From: Thermomicrobium sp. 4228-Ro
GTDB taxonomy: Bacteria > Chloroflexota > Chloroflexia > Thermomicrobiales > Thermomicrobiaceae
Assembly: GCF_026241205.1 (NCBI RefSeq)
Contig: NZ_JAPFQM010000001.1
Span: 496,001 to 560,000, forward strand
Direction: 5' to 3'
Length of the DNA: 64,000 nucleotides
Below the pieces are notes generated by a model. The model saw only the letters and a program-made list of their open reading frames with translations, made no database searches and was not told the DNA's origin. This document shows, in pieces, positions 55,746 to 64,000 of this stretch. The position numbers and the translations under genes were made by a program. Each line of letters starts with the position of its first letter. Positions within the stretch are counted from its first letter, which is position 1.

Positions 55746-58358
55746 TCACGCGACCACTTCCGCCTCGGCCAGCATCGACCGGATGCTCAAGTGACCCTGT
55801 TCGTCGACGTCGACGATGACCGTATCACCGTCGCGTACCTCGCCACGCAGGATCTTGTTCGCCAGCTGATCGAGCAGCTCCCGCTGGATGACCCGCTTGA
55901 GCGGGCGTGCCCCGTACACCGGGTCGTAACCGCGCTCGGCCAGCCACTCCTTCGCACGCAACGTCACCTGCAGCGTGATGTTGCGCTGCTTGAGGCGCTG
56001 CCGGACTTGCCGCAGCTGGATGTCGACGATCTGCGACAGCTGCTCGCGCGTGAGCGGCCGGAACATGATGATCTCGTCGATCCGGTTCAAGAACTCCGGC
56101 CGGAAGTGCGCCCGCACCGCCTCCATCACGCGCTGGTATGCCTCTTCTTCGCGGTACGGGAGCAACGCCTGGATGTACTCCGACCCGAGGTTGCTCGTCA
56201 TGATGATCACCGTGTTCCGGAAGTCGACGGTACGGCCCTGACCATCGGTCAAGCGCCCATCGTCGAGTACCTGGAGCAGAACGTTGAAGACTTCCGGATG
56301 CGCCTTCTCGATCTCGTCGAACAGCACCACCGAGTACGGCCGGCGCCGCACCGCCTCGGTCAACTGGCCACCCTCCTCGTACCCGACGTACCCCGGCGGA
56401 GCGCCGATCAGGCGCGAAACGGTGTGCCGCTCCTGGTACTCCGACATGTCGATCCGCACCATCGCTCGCTCGTCGTCGAACAGGAACTCAGCCAGCGCGC
56501 GTGCCAGCTCGGTCTTCCCGACGCCCGTCGGCCCCAGGAAGATGAAGCTCCCGAGCGGCCGATTGGGATCCTGCAGCCCAGCCCGCGCACGGCGGATCGC
56601 GTTCGAGACTGCCCGCACCGCCTCGTCCTGGCCGACGACCCGCTCGTGCAGACGCTCCTCCATGTGGACGAGCTTCTCCATCTCGCTCTCCATGAGCTTC
56701 GCCACGGGAATGCCCGTCCACTTGCTGACGATCTCGGCGATATCGTCGGCGTCGACCTCTTCCTTGAGCAGGCGCCCTTGGCGCTGTATCTCAGCCAGCC
56801 GACGCTCCTCCTCGCGGAGCTGGCGCTCGAGTTCGACCAGCCGTCCGTACTGGAGCTCCGACGCGCGCGTGTAGTCAGCGACGCGCAATGCCTGCTCGAT
56901 TTCGATGCGCGTCTGCTCGATCTGTTCCTTGAGCGCATTGATCCGCTCGAGCGCCTGGCGTTCCTGCTCCCACTGCGAGCGTAGCACTTGTTCCTGCTCG
57001 CGCAGGTTCGCCAGCTCGCGTTCCAGCTCGGCCAGCCGCTGTCGCGAAGCCTCGTCGCGCTCCTTGCGCAAGGCTTCCCGCTCGATCTCGAGCTGCGTGA
57101 TCCGCCGCGTCAACTCGTCCAGTTCAGCCGGCATGCTGGTGATCTCCATCCGCAAGCGCGCCGCAGCCTCGTCGACGAGGTCGATCGCCTTGTCGGGCAA
57201 GAACCGGTTGGTGATGTACCGGTGCGACAAGACCGCCGCAGCGACGAGTGCCGAGTCGAGAATCCGCACCTTGTGGTGCAGCTCGTACCGCTCGCGCAGA
57301 CCGCGCAGGATGCTGATCGTATCCTCGACCGACGGCTCGTCGACGTAGACCGGCTGGAACCGACGCTCGAGAGCCGGATCCTTCTCGATGTGCTTCCGGT
57401 ACTCGTCGAGCGTGGTCGCACCGATGGCGTGCAACTCGCCCCGCGCGAGCATCGGCTTGAGCATGTTCGCAGCGTCCATCGCCCCTTCGGCGGCACCGGC
57501 ACCGACGACCGTGTGCACCTCGTCGATGAAGACGATGATTTCGCCTTCCGAGGCTCGAATCTCGTCGAGAACCGCCTTCAGACGCTCTTCGAACTCACCG
57601 CGGTACTTGGCACCGGCGAGCATCGCTGCCAAGTCGAGCTGGACGATACGCTTGTCGCGCAGCCCTTCCGGCACGTCGCCCCGGACGATCCGCTGGGCAA
57701 GCCCCTCGACGATCGCCGTCTTCCCGACACCCGGCTCGCCGATCAGGACCGGGTTGTTCTTGGTACGCCGCAGCAGCACTTGGATCACGCGGCGGATTTC
57801 TTCGTCCCGGCCGATCACCGGGTCGAGCTTGCCTTGACGAGCCAGTGCCGTGAGATCGCGCCCGTACCGCTCGAGCGCCTGGTAGGTCGACTCGGGGTTC
57901 GGCGACGTCACCCGTTGCGCACCGCGGATCTGGCTCAAGGCGCTCAGCACGCGCTCACGCTGTACACCGAGCCGCTGCAACGCCTGCACGGCCGGAGAAC
58001 GCGGTGCAGCTTCCAGGGCAGCCAGAAGCAGATGCTCCGTGCTGATGTACTCGTCACTGAAGCCCTGGGCCTCCACCTGGGCCCGCTCGAGCACACGCCG
58101 CAGCGTGGGTGCGACCGTCGGTTCGGCCGCATACTGCAGGCGTGGCAACGTGTCGAGCACACGTTCGAGTTCCTGTGCCACCCGCCGTGGATCGAGTTGG
58201 AGGCGCAGGAGCACCTGCGGCACCACACCGTCAGACTGGGTGACCAGAGCGTAAAGGAGATGTTCCACATCGAGCTGGCTATGGTTTCGTTCTGTCGCGA
58301 GCCCTTGCGCTGCGACCAGTGCTTCTTGAGCCTTTTCCGTAAACTGTGGTCGTCCCAT
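55746..58358 (-). CDS. clpB: ATP-dependent chaperone ClpB
   Basis: 870 residues, full-length disaggregase. N domain, first AAA ([13 protein letters not shown]), middle coiled coil (about 410-520), second AAA ([13 protein letters not shown]), C-terminal D2 small domain. Works with DnaK to resolubilise aggregates. The ATG 58358 follows GAGG. It is cotranscribed with the HspR-like repressor immediately upstream (53-base gap), so it is heat-shock controlled. Confidence 0.97.
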   Translation of the reverse strand: MGRPQFTEKAQEALVAAQGLATERNHSQLDVEHLLYALVTQSDGVVPQVLLRLQLDPRRVAQELERVLDTLPRLQYAAEPTVAPTLRRVLERAQVEAQGFSDEYISTEHLLLAALEAAPRSPAVQALQRLGVQRERVLSALSQIRGAQRVTSPNPESTYQALERYGRDLTALARQGKLDPVIGRDEEIRRVIQVLLRRTKNNPVLIGEPGVGKTAIVEGLAQRIVRGDVPEGLRDKRIVQLDLAAMLAGAKYRGEFEERLKAVLDEIRASEGEIIVFIDEVHTVVGAGAAEGAMDAANMLKPMLARGELHAIGATTLDEYRKHIEKDPALERRFQPVYVDEPSVEDTISILRGLRERYELHHKVRILDSALVAAAVLSHRYITNRFLPDKAIDLVDEAAARLRMEITSMPAELDELTRRITQLEIEREALRKERDEASRQRLAELERELANLREQEQVLRSQWEQERQALERINALKEQIEQTRIEIEQALRVADYTRASELQYGRLVELERQLREEERRLAEIQRQGRLLKEEVDADDIAEIVSKWTGIPVAKLMESEMEKLVHMEERLHERVVGQDEAVRAVSNAIRRARAGLQDPNRPLGSFIFLGPTGVGKTELARALAEFLFDDERAMVRIDMSEYQERHTVSRLIGAPPGYVGYEEGGQLTEAVRRRPYSVVLFDEIEKAHPEVFNVLLQVLDDGRLTDGQGRTVDFRNTVIIMTSNLGSEYIQALLPYREEEAYQRVMEAVRAHFRPEFLNRIDEIIMFRPLTREQLSQIVDIQLRQVRQRLKQRNITLQVTLRAKEWLAERGYDPVYGARPLKRVIQRELLDQLANKILRGEVRDGDTVIVDVDEQGHLSIRSMLAEAEVVA

Positions 58359-58410
58359 GACCCTACCTCACCAGTGCGTGATCTGTTCTCGCAGGAGGAG
58401 CGGTATCACT

Positions 58411-58773
58411 CTATGACTCGGTTTCACTCGACGCACCGAGCAGGTTCAGCATCGCGTCGATATCAGCAACAACCGAGTCGAAGATACGGTCGTACTGCTC
58501 GGAGATCGCCAGACAGCGCTCGCGCAGGCGACGCAGCTGCTGCGTCAACGAGAGCGCGAGCTGCACGCCTGCCAGGTTCACCCCACGCTCTTCGACGAGG
58601 TACTTGACCTGCCGCAAACGCTCCAGGTCTTCCGCCGAATAGAGACGCAGGTTCCCGCGCGTTCGCGAGGGCGTGACAAACCCCTCACGCTCGTACTTTC
58701 GGAGCGTCTGCGGGTGCAATTCGAGCAACCGCGCTGCCACACTGATCACATAGAGCGGCTCGGACCGGCGCAT
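58411..58773 (-). CDS. hspR: MerR-family heat-shock repressor HspR
   Basis: 120 residues. MerR-type HTH with LYVISVAARLLELHPQTLRKYEREG (conserved HPQTLR), then a coiled helix and a Leu-rich C-terminus. HspR represses its own operon and binds DnaK. ATG 58773 behind GGGAGG; the frame opens further upstream but overlaps the promoter. Upstream palindrome at 58822-58838. Confidence 0.92.
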   Translation of the reverse strand: MRRSEPLYVISVAARLLELHPQTLRKYEREGFVTPSRTRGNLRLYSAEDLERLRQVKYLVEERGVNLAGVQLALSLTQQLRRLRERCLAISEQYDRIFDSVVADIDAMLNLLGASSETES

Positions 58774-58810
58774 CGTCGCCTCCCGTACCTCTCCTCCTGC
58801 ACTCGACCGC

Positions 58811-58839
58811 AGTATAGCAGCTGATACGGATCGTATCAA
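58811..58839 (-). promoter_or_regulatory. Promoter of hspR-clpB
   Basis: TTGATA (58839-58834), 17-base spacer, TATACT (58816-58811). The -35 overlaps the end of the upstream carboxypeptidase gene. Confidence 0.7.
58822..58838 (-). promoter_or_regulatory. Palindromic operator TGATACG-ATC-CGTATCA
   Basis: Perfect 7-bp inverted repeat with 3-base centre lying across the -35 and spacer of the hspR promoter. It is unlike the actinobacterial HAIR element (7-bp half sites, 7-base centre), so it may be a lineage-specific HspR site. Confidence 0.5.
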
Positions 58840-60458
58840 GATCGAGGCAAACGGGGTACTGTGAGGACGGCGACCGGCACCTCGTTCCACTGTCGCGGTA
58901 GGCTCGCGAGTTCCTCTCGGATGACTGGCACGGCGCCGAAGCTGATCTGTGCGACAGTCAGTAATGTCCGGGCATCGCGCACTCGGCCGACTCGGCGATA
59001 GGCCCGCGCGGCTGCAACGACCCCAACTGGCGACATCGTCCAGAATTCCGGTGTCCGAGTGAGGTCAAATGCTGGGTTCGCGCGTAACGCTTCGACGAAG
59101 TGTGCCTCGGCCACGGCGGCATCTCCACGCCGGCCAGCCCGCACCGCGCGTTGCGCCACCGCGGTTGCCGGGTCGAACGCGATGATTCCCGATTGCCGAA
59201 TCGCCTCAGGTCGTCGAGGAGTGACCGATGCTCCACGCGCTCCTCCGAGACTCCTCGGTGTCGGTTGTGCTCCGACATTGTGCCGCCTTACAGATCGCCG
59301 TACCGCATTCCCATGCCGCGAGCGCCGAGCGGCTCGTTGACGACGAGTCACGACCACCGCCATCACCAGAGGGAGGCCAGTCAGGATGACGCCACTCGCC
59401 ACGACAGCCGTCATCGCAGACATCGGCCAGAACCATGCTCGCTCGACCTGCGGATCAGTCGCGGGAACCTGGAGGACGAGCGCACGTGGCTCTGTCGTCG
59501 CGGTTGCGACCGCCACCTGCATCGCGGTCACGCTGATCGCTCCGGTCGCCGGCCGGTCGAGCGGCCCGAACATCGCGAGCTTCTCGAATCCGTAGTCCAG
59601 GAGCTTCACCGCATCGTCGTACCAGGCCTCGTGCGTGCTACCGAGGACGACTACGATCACCGTGTGCCCATCCCGTTGCGCCGCCTCGATCAACGAGTAA
59701 CCAGCCGCATCCGTGATACCGGTCTTGCCGCCGATGAGCCCGGGATAGTTTCCGAGCAACCGGTTCGTCGTCCTGACACTGAACGCTCCATCCGAGTACG
59801 CCGGTGTCTCCAGAATTCGGCGGAGTTCCGGCCGCTGCAGGACTGCACGCGTGAGTCGTGCGAGGTCATGAGCGGTCGTGAGGTGCCCTGGTTCGTCCAA
59901 CCCATGCGGGTTGCGGAACGTCGTGTGCTCGAGTCCCAACCGCTGGGCCACGAGGTTCATCTGCCGGACGAAACGGGCGACTGCTACTTCGGGAGTATCG
60001 CCCGGCAAGGCGCTCAAATTGCGAGCGATCACCATCGCTGCATCGTTCCCGGAAGCGAGCAGGAGTCCGTAGAGCGCCGCCTCGAGCGTGAGCTCGTCTC
60101 CCGGGTGCAGGCCCATCGATGCCTCGCCGACGAGATCAGCGCTCGATACCCGCAGAACCGTGTCGAGCGGCGCGAGGTCGATCGCCGTCAGCGCTGTCGC
60201 GAGCTTCGTGAGGCTCGCTGGAGCACGCGGCTCGTCCGCGTTCTTGTCGAACAGGACGGTTCCCGTCGTGGCGTCCAGGACGATCGCTGCACTGGCGACG
60301 ATCGTTGGCTCGGCAAGCGGTGCGGCATGGATGCTCGTGCCTGATTGGATAACCCAGCTCACGAGTACGACGACCACAAGGCACGCACGTACCCCTGCTC
60401 GTACCACAGCCCCTCCTCGACATACCGGCGGCCACTCGTCGCTCTGACTGTCAGGCAC
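58836..60458 (-). CDS. D-alanyl-D-alanine carboxypeptidase with C-terminal membrane helix and tail
   Basis: 540 residues. Signal/anchor helix (about 20-45), then the penicillin-binding catalytic core: SLTK (SxxK), SGNDAA (SxN) and GGKTGITDAAG (KTG). After about residue 340 comes another transmembrane helix, then a basic stretch and a helical tail (about 430-540: VRAGRRGDAAVAEAHFVEAL, VAAARAYRRVGRVRDARTLL) that resembles a TPR-like repeat and should be cytoplasmic. A tail like this is unusual for the family. The start may lie later in the N-terminal part (GTG). Confidence 0.9.
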   Translation of the reverse strand: MPDSQSDEWPPVCRGGAVVRAGVRACLVVVVLVSWVIQSGTSIHAAPLAEPTIVASAAIVLDATTGTVLFDKNADEPRAPASLTKLATALTAIDLAPLDTVLRVSSADLVGEASMGLHPGDELTLEAALYGLLLASGNDAAMVIARNLSALPGDTPEVAVARFVRQMNLVAQRLGLEHTTFRNPHGLDEPGHLTTAHDLARLTRAVLQRPELRRILETPAYSDGAFSVRTTNRLLGNYPGLIGGKTGITDAAGYSLIEAAQRDGHTVIVVVLGSTHEAWYDDAVKLLDYGFEKLAMFGPLDRPATGAISVTAMQVAVATATTEPRALVLQVPATDPQVERAWFWPMSAMTAVVASGVILTGLPLVMAVVVTRRQRAARRSRHGNAVRRSVRRHNVGAQPTPRSLGGARGASVTPRRPEAIRQSGIIAFDPATAVAQRAVRAGRRGDAAVAEAHFVEALRANPAFDLTRTPEFWTMSPVGVVAAARAYRRVGRVRDARTLLTVAQISFGAVPVIREELASLPRQWNEVPVAVLTVPRLPRS

Positions 60459-60562
60459 ATCCTAGCAGTCCAGCGGGTGTACGGACAAGGCCTGTTCTGT
60501 CGACCGGGACGAATGGGCGACCCTGTGCTAGCATCGAACCGGACATGACCAGGAGGCGAGCG

Positions 60563-61771
60563 ATGAGCGCATTCCCGGGCAAAGGAAAAGTCGCTGTCGT
60601 CCGTACGACACCGCAGACGGTTCTGGCCGATATCGGCCGCGCCATGCTGATGGCCGGCTATCGCGAGGCACTGCCGCGCGACCGCGATACGATCCTCAAG
60701 ATCAACATCACCTGGGACACGTGGTACCCTGGCTGCTCGACGACGCCGTGGCAACTCGAAGGCGTGATCCGTCGGCTGAAAGCCGACGGCTATGGGCATC
60801 TGATCGCAGCGCACAACCGCACGGTCGTCGTCGACGCCTACAAGGGCGAGCGGAACAACAAGCACAAGTACGTCGTCGACAAGTACGGCGTGGAGAACGT
60901 CCATCTCTACGAGCCGCACGTCGAGTGGGTTCCTTATGAGCCGAAGGGGGAACTCCTCGTTCTCCACAAGATCTTTCCGGAGGGGATCCGCATACCGAAA
61001 CTCTTCATCGGTCGGAACATCATCCATCTGCCCACGGTCAAGACGCACGTCTTCACGACGATCACCGGCGCCATGAAGAACGCCTTCGGAGGGCTTCTCA
61101 ACGAGCGCCGTCACTGGACGCACGCAGTCATCCACGAGACACTGGTCGATCTCCTGACGATCCAGCAGGAGATCCATCCAGGCGTCTTCGCCGTCATGGA
61201 CGGCACGTTCGCCGGTGACGGACCAGGCCCGCGCGCCATGCGTCCGCACGAGAAAGACATCATCCTCGCGAGCGCCGATCAGGTGGCGATCGATGCGATC
61301 AGTGCCAAGCTCCAGGGCTTCGACCCGCTTTCCATCCCGTTCATCCGCATCGCGCACGAGCGTGGGCTCGGGGTGGGCGATCCGCGCGAGATCGAGATCG
61401 TCGGCGAAGATATCTCCAACGAGTCCTGGGGCTTCATCGCCGGCGACACCTTCGCGAGCCGTGGCCAGAAACTGATCTACCACGGCCCACTCAAGCCGTT
61501 CGAGAACCTGCTCCTGCGATCGCCGCTCGTCCCCTGGTCGTACGTCGCCTCGAACGTCTATCACAACGTCTACTGGTATCCGGTTCACGGACGACGCCGA
61601 GTGAAGGAGGCGCTCCGCACCAAGTGGGGACAGCTCTTCCTCAGCTACGACGACGGGAAGGTCGTCCTGCCTGGACCGGACCCAGTGGGCACAGCGATCG
61701 TCGCGGGCAGCCTCGCAGCACTCCTGGCCGGCACACTCACCGCAGCACGCTGGTGGCGCCGCCATCGCTAG
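60563..61771 (+). CDS. DUF362 family protein
   Basis: About 402 residues. Recognisable: DTILKINITWDTWYPGCSTTPW (Cys), NIIHLPTVKTHVFTTITGAMKN, and VMDGTFAGDGPGPRAM, all typical of DUF362, which is often linked to radical or iron-sulfur protein maturation. C-terminal transmembrane helix. ATG 60563 behind CAGGAGGCG is preferred over ATG 60545. The 3' end overlaps the acetyltransferase. Confidence 0.85.
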   Translation: MSAFPGKGKVAVVRTTPQTVLADIGRAMLMAGYREALPRDRDTILKINITWDTWYPGCSTTPWQLEGVIRRLKADGYGHLIAAHNRTVVVDAYKGERNNKHKYVVDKYGVENVHLYEPHVEWVPYEPKGELLVLHKIFPEGIRIPKLFIGRNIIHLPTVKTHVFTTITGAMKNAFGGLLNERRHWTHAVIHETLVDLLTIQQEIHPGVFAVMDGTFAGDGPGPRAMRPHEKDIILASADQVAIDAISAKLQGFDPLSIPFIRIAHERGLGVGDPREIEIVGEDISNESWGFIAGDTFASRGQKLIYHGPLKPFENLLLRSPLVPWSYVASNVYHNVYWYPVHGRRRVKEALRTKWGQLFLSYDDGKVVLPGPDPVGTAIVAGSLAALLAGTLTAARWWRRHR

Positions 61772-62283
61772 GCACTCGAACGACCGGCAAACCGAGCAGA
61801 CGGGCTGCCGCAGCGACCCGATCGTCCGGCCCATCCGGTACCACTGCGAGCGTTCCCTCGGGAAGCCGGACGATGTGGACGACGATCCGAAACCCCGCCT
61901 TGGCGATACCGCGAGCCGAGGCGACATTGGGGGGCGTCGTAGCCGATCCAGAAACGCTCTCCATCCCCCTCGAGTCGTAGGATGGCCTGGAGGAGACGCA
62001 GGTAGATACCCCGGCCTCGCCACTCCGGCACGGTGAAGAGGTCGCAAAGGTAGCGCTCGCCTGGAGGCACCCGGAACGACAGCCCGAGCGCACCGATTTC
62101 GGGTTCCCGCGTCGCGACCCAACCGAGAGCCACCGGCTCGCTCCCGAGGCGTGCGACGTACGGGCGATATCCCGCGCGCCGTCGTCGGGCCAGCTCCTCG
62201 GGCTCGTACCCACCGACACGCTCCAGCCATACGTCGCGTCCCGGCTCGACCCGCATGGCCGCGAGCGGTGGAAGAGGTAGCAA
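61737..62283 (-). pseudogene. GNAT acetyltransferase with a +1 frameshift in a homopolymer
   Basis: Starts ATG 62283 (or 62256). Frame 1 gives GYEPEELARRRRAG, GWVATREPEIGALGLSF and FTVPEWRGRGIYLRLLQAIL (acetyl-CoA motif) up to FWIGYDA. A run of six G (61929-61934; C on the coding strand) then shifts the frame. With five C the protein continues PNVASARGIAKAGFRIVV, the expected end of the acetyl-CoA domain, to the stop at 61737. It is either a pseudogene, a sequencing error or a switch. Confidence 0.75.
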
Positions 62284-62352
62284 GGGATCACCACACCACC
62301 GAGCACACGAAAGACCGAGAACGACCGTCGATACTCCCAGGTTGGGCCGTCA

Positions 62353-63108
62353 TCAGGAAGGCAGACCAGCGTGGGAAGTGGGTGCAACGGGCTCCTTCCG
62401 AGACGCGCAACGCTCCCGGTACAAGCCGCGATACGGTTCGGGGAGAAGCCGGGCGATCGCGAGCATGACGTCGTCGGCCAGTTCCTCCGGGGTTCGCTCG
62501 CGCCCCTCGGCGTCCCGCACGGTAACCTGAATCGGTGCCCCGATCCGCACGGTAACGCGTGGCCAGCCCCGCAACGGCTTACGTCCCTTGGCCCCGTTGA
62601 ACGGCAACACCTCCGTACCCCAGATCGCGACTGGGATGACCGGTACGTCGGGGTTTCGGCGGATCAGCAAGCCGACGCCAGGATGCGGCGCTTGCAGTGT
62701 CCCGGTTCGGCTGCGCGTTCCTTCCGGGAAGATGCCGACCAGCATCCCCTCACGGAGCAGCTTCTCGGCATGCCGCAAAGCCTGGCGATCCGGACGCCCG
62801 CGATCGACCGGGAAAGCACCCGACTGGCGCACGAACCAGCGTATCACCGGGATACTGAACAGTTCCTTCTTGGCCATGAACAGGACCGGCCGTGTGAACG
62901 CCGCGATGATCAGCACCGGATCGGCATTGTGCAGGTGATTCGCTGCGACGATCGCCGGACCGATCCGCGGGACATGCTCGAGCCCCTCGATCCGGAAGCG
63001 GATCAGCAGACGCAACAGCGGCACCACGAAGACGCGTGCCGTCAAGAAAATCAACGTTTTGAGCTTACGGCGACGGGACAGTCGCCACGCGAGAGGAATC
63101 GGCTCCAT
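62353..63108 (-). CDS. plsC: 1-acyl-sn-glycerol-3-phosphate acyltransferase
   Basis: 251 residues. Membrane-associated acyltransferase. Motifs NHLHNADPVL (HX4D catalytic), FPVDRGRPDR and FPEGTRSRTG. Makes phosphatidic acid from lysophosphatidic acid. The ATG 63108 (MEPIPLAW) overlaps the cmk 3' end by 44 bases; upstream in-frame starts are within cmk. Cluster rluB-cmk-plsC is common in many bacteria. Confidence 0.93.
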   Translation of the reverse strand: MEPIPLAWRLSRRRKLKTLIFLTARVFVVPLLRLLIRFRIEGLEHVPRIGPAIVAANHLHNADPVLIIAAFTRPVLFMAKKELFSIPVIRWFVRQSGAFPVDRGRPDRQALRHAEKLLREGMLVGIFPEGTRSRTGTLQAPHPGVGLLIRRNPDVPVIPVAIWGTEVLPFNGAKGRKPLRGWPRVTVRIGAPIQVTVRDAEGRERTPEELADDVMLAIARLLPEPYRGLYRERCASRKEPVAPTSHAGLPS

Positions 63109-63814
63109 GGTCCGCACACTCGCATCGCTCGCGCACGATCGCGAGCACCGACTCCACAACGTCTTCGATCGATCGTCCATCCGTTTCGACGATCACCGCG
63201 TCCTCGGCTGGACGCATCGGCGCGACGGCTCGGGTCGCATCGCGGAGGTCACGTTCAGCCAGCTCGGCGATGATGGCCTCGAGTGGTTGCACGATCCCCC
63301 GACGAGCGAGTTCACGCTGACGACGCCGGGCCCGTTCCTCGAGCGAGGCATGCAACCAGATCTTGACGGGAGCATCCGGCATCACCACCGTACCGATATC
63401 CCGTCCGGCCATCACCACGCGCCCGTCCCGAGCGATCTCGCGTTGGATCCGGAGCAGTGCCCGGCGGACCTCCGGATGCGCTGAGACAACCGATGCGAGA
63501 CGATCGATTTCCGGCGTCCGAATCGCCCAGGTGATGTCCCGGCCATCGAGCCGGACGTCGTACAGGCGTCCATCCGCGACGGACGGCGGGCCGACGCGAA
63601 GCGAAAGGGATCGAGCCAGTTCGACCAAGCGATCGGCGTCATCCGGCGACACACCACGCTCGGAAGCGACGAGTGCGAGCGTTCGGTAGACGACGCCGGT
63701 ATCGAAGTAGAGTGCCCCGAGCCGCCGTGCGACCTCAGCGCCGACGGTACTTTTGCCCGAGCCGGCCGGGCCGTCGATCGCGACCACGAAGCTGCACGGT
63801 TCTGCCACGGTCAA
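63065..63814 (-). CDS. cmk: Cytidylate kinase
   Basis: 249 residues. Phosphorylates CMP/dCMP. P-loop AIDGPAGSGKSTVGAEVARR, YFDTGVVYRTLAL, the CMP-binding insert LDGRDITWAIRTPEID, and MAGRDIGTVVMPDAPVKIWL. Start TTG 63814 or GTG 63808 (GGGAG seven bases before 63808). It overlaps the upstream pseudouridine synthase end. Confidence 0.94.
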   Translation of the reverse strand: MTVAEPCSFVVAIDGPAGSGKSTVGAEVARRLGALYFDTGVVYRTLALVASERGVSPDDADRLVELARSLSLRVGPPSVADGRLYDVRLDGRDITWAIRTPEIDRLASVVSAHPEVRRALLRIQREIARDGRVVMAGRDIGTVVMPDAPVKIWLHASLEERARRRQRELARRGIVQPLEAIIAELAERDLRDATRAVAPMRPAEDAVIVETDGRSIEDVVESVLAIVRERCECADHGADSSRVATVPSP

Positions 63815-64000
63815 GCTCCCGCTCCTTCGTCTTCACCCCAGCAGGAGTTTCCGACAATCCGACTGCCCGCCGCAAGGCCGCCAGCTCTTCCGGCGTCAAA
63901 TCGCGCCATTGTCCGGGAGGAAGGTTCCCGAGCCGGAGTGGACCGACCCGGACGCGATGCAAGCGCAGCACCGGGTAGCCGACCCGCTCGAAGACGCGTC
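63735..64000 (-). CDS. rluB: Pseudouridine synthase RluB/RsuA, C-terminal fragment (cut by the window)
   Basis: Only the 3' end is in the window: RVFERVGYPVLRLHRVRVG and LGNLPPGQWRDLTPEELAAL, typical of RluB-like enzymes that modify 23S rRNA. Stop at 63735. The last ~30 residues are basic and overlap the cmk start by about 80 bases. Confidence 0.88.
   Translation of the reverse strand, partial: RVFERVGYPVLRLHRVRVGPLRLGNLPPGQWRDLTPEELAALRRAVGLSETPAGVKTKERELDRGRTVQLRGRDRRPGRLGQKYRRR

Overview
This is a GC-rich, gene-dense bacterial chromosome segment. The gene content suggests a thermophilic member of the Chloroflexota, class Thermomicrobia (Thermomicrobium-like). The reasons are an alternative complex III operon, many GTG/TTG starts, SH3/LGFP-type secreted proteins of the kind common in this phylum, three luciferase-like (LLM) oxidoreductases in tandem, and a nar/nxr-type operon. 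The taxonomic call is inference; no rRNA gene is present. I see no tRNA, CRISPR array, intact insertion sequence or prophage.

Layout. 1-3.4 kb: end of an MFS exporter, then uppP with an LPG-synthase-like flippase gene. 3.4-10.9 kb: a decayed region. Two polyamine-type ABC permeases without ATPase or binding protein run directly into the last 66 codons of narG. These are followed by an FKBP-type isomerase, a broken narH, intact narJ and narI, an FmdE-like protein and a TDT-family transporter. 10.9-17.8 kb: PIG-L deacetylase, DUF309, an S41 protease, an AhpD-like protein, the pntB-pntA2-pntA1 transhydrogenase operon and a CopD-like protein. 17.8-24.7 kb: LysM/C39-like protein, the rpiA-tkt pentose phosphate operon, a secreted SH3 protein and a second flippase-like protein. 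24.7-35.3 kb: a helicase-associated-type protein and the complete alternative complex III operon (pentaheme cytochrome, split ActB, two NrfD proteins, DUF3341, monoheme cytochrome). 35.5-45.4 kb: CrtI-like oxidoreductase, three LLM oxidoreductases downstream of recN-ybaB, nadE and rex. 45.7-55.7 kb: CitE-like lyase, DUF429, glycosyltransferase, an APH-fold pseudokinase, aroF, zinc alcohol dehydrogenase, MetE-like protein, DUF4349, DUF2905 and a 43-residue membrane protein. 55.7-64 kb: hspR-clpB, D-Ala-D-Ala carboxypeptidase, DUF362, a frameshifted acetyltransferase, plsC, cmk and the end of an rluB-type gene.

The most interesting signals are regulatory and evolutionary. (1) aroF (DAHP synthase) is preceded by a near-consensus promoter and an unannotated 30-codon leader ORF with six aromatic codons (Trp-Phe-Ala-Tyr-Tyr-Phe plus a later Trp). 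The leader is followed by a terminator-like hairpin with a T-rich tail and by a possible competing antiterminator. This looks like transcription attenuation by aromatic amino acids. (2) A Rex-type operator sits at the predicted start of the complex III transcript, and a rex gene lies 17 kb away. (3) The nar/nxr operon has an isomerase gene between G and H, the position of nxrX in Nitrobacter-type nitrite oxidoreductase operons, and has been inactivated by at least three lesions. (4) hspR-clpB has a promoter overlapped by a perfect 7-3-7 palindrome, a likely HspR operator.

Functionally the window joins central redox metabolism (transhydrogenase, NAD synthase, Rex, complex III), envelope biogenesis, heat-shock control and aromatic biosynthesis. 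Three genes (narG, narH, GNAT acetyltransferase) are broken. If these are not assembly errors, the strain has recently lost nitrate reduction or nitrite oxidation through this locus.
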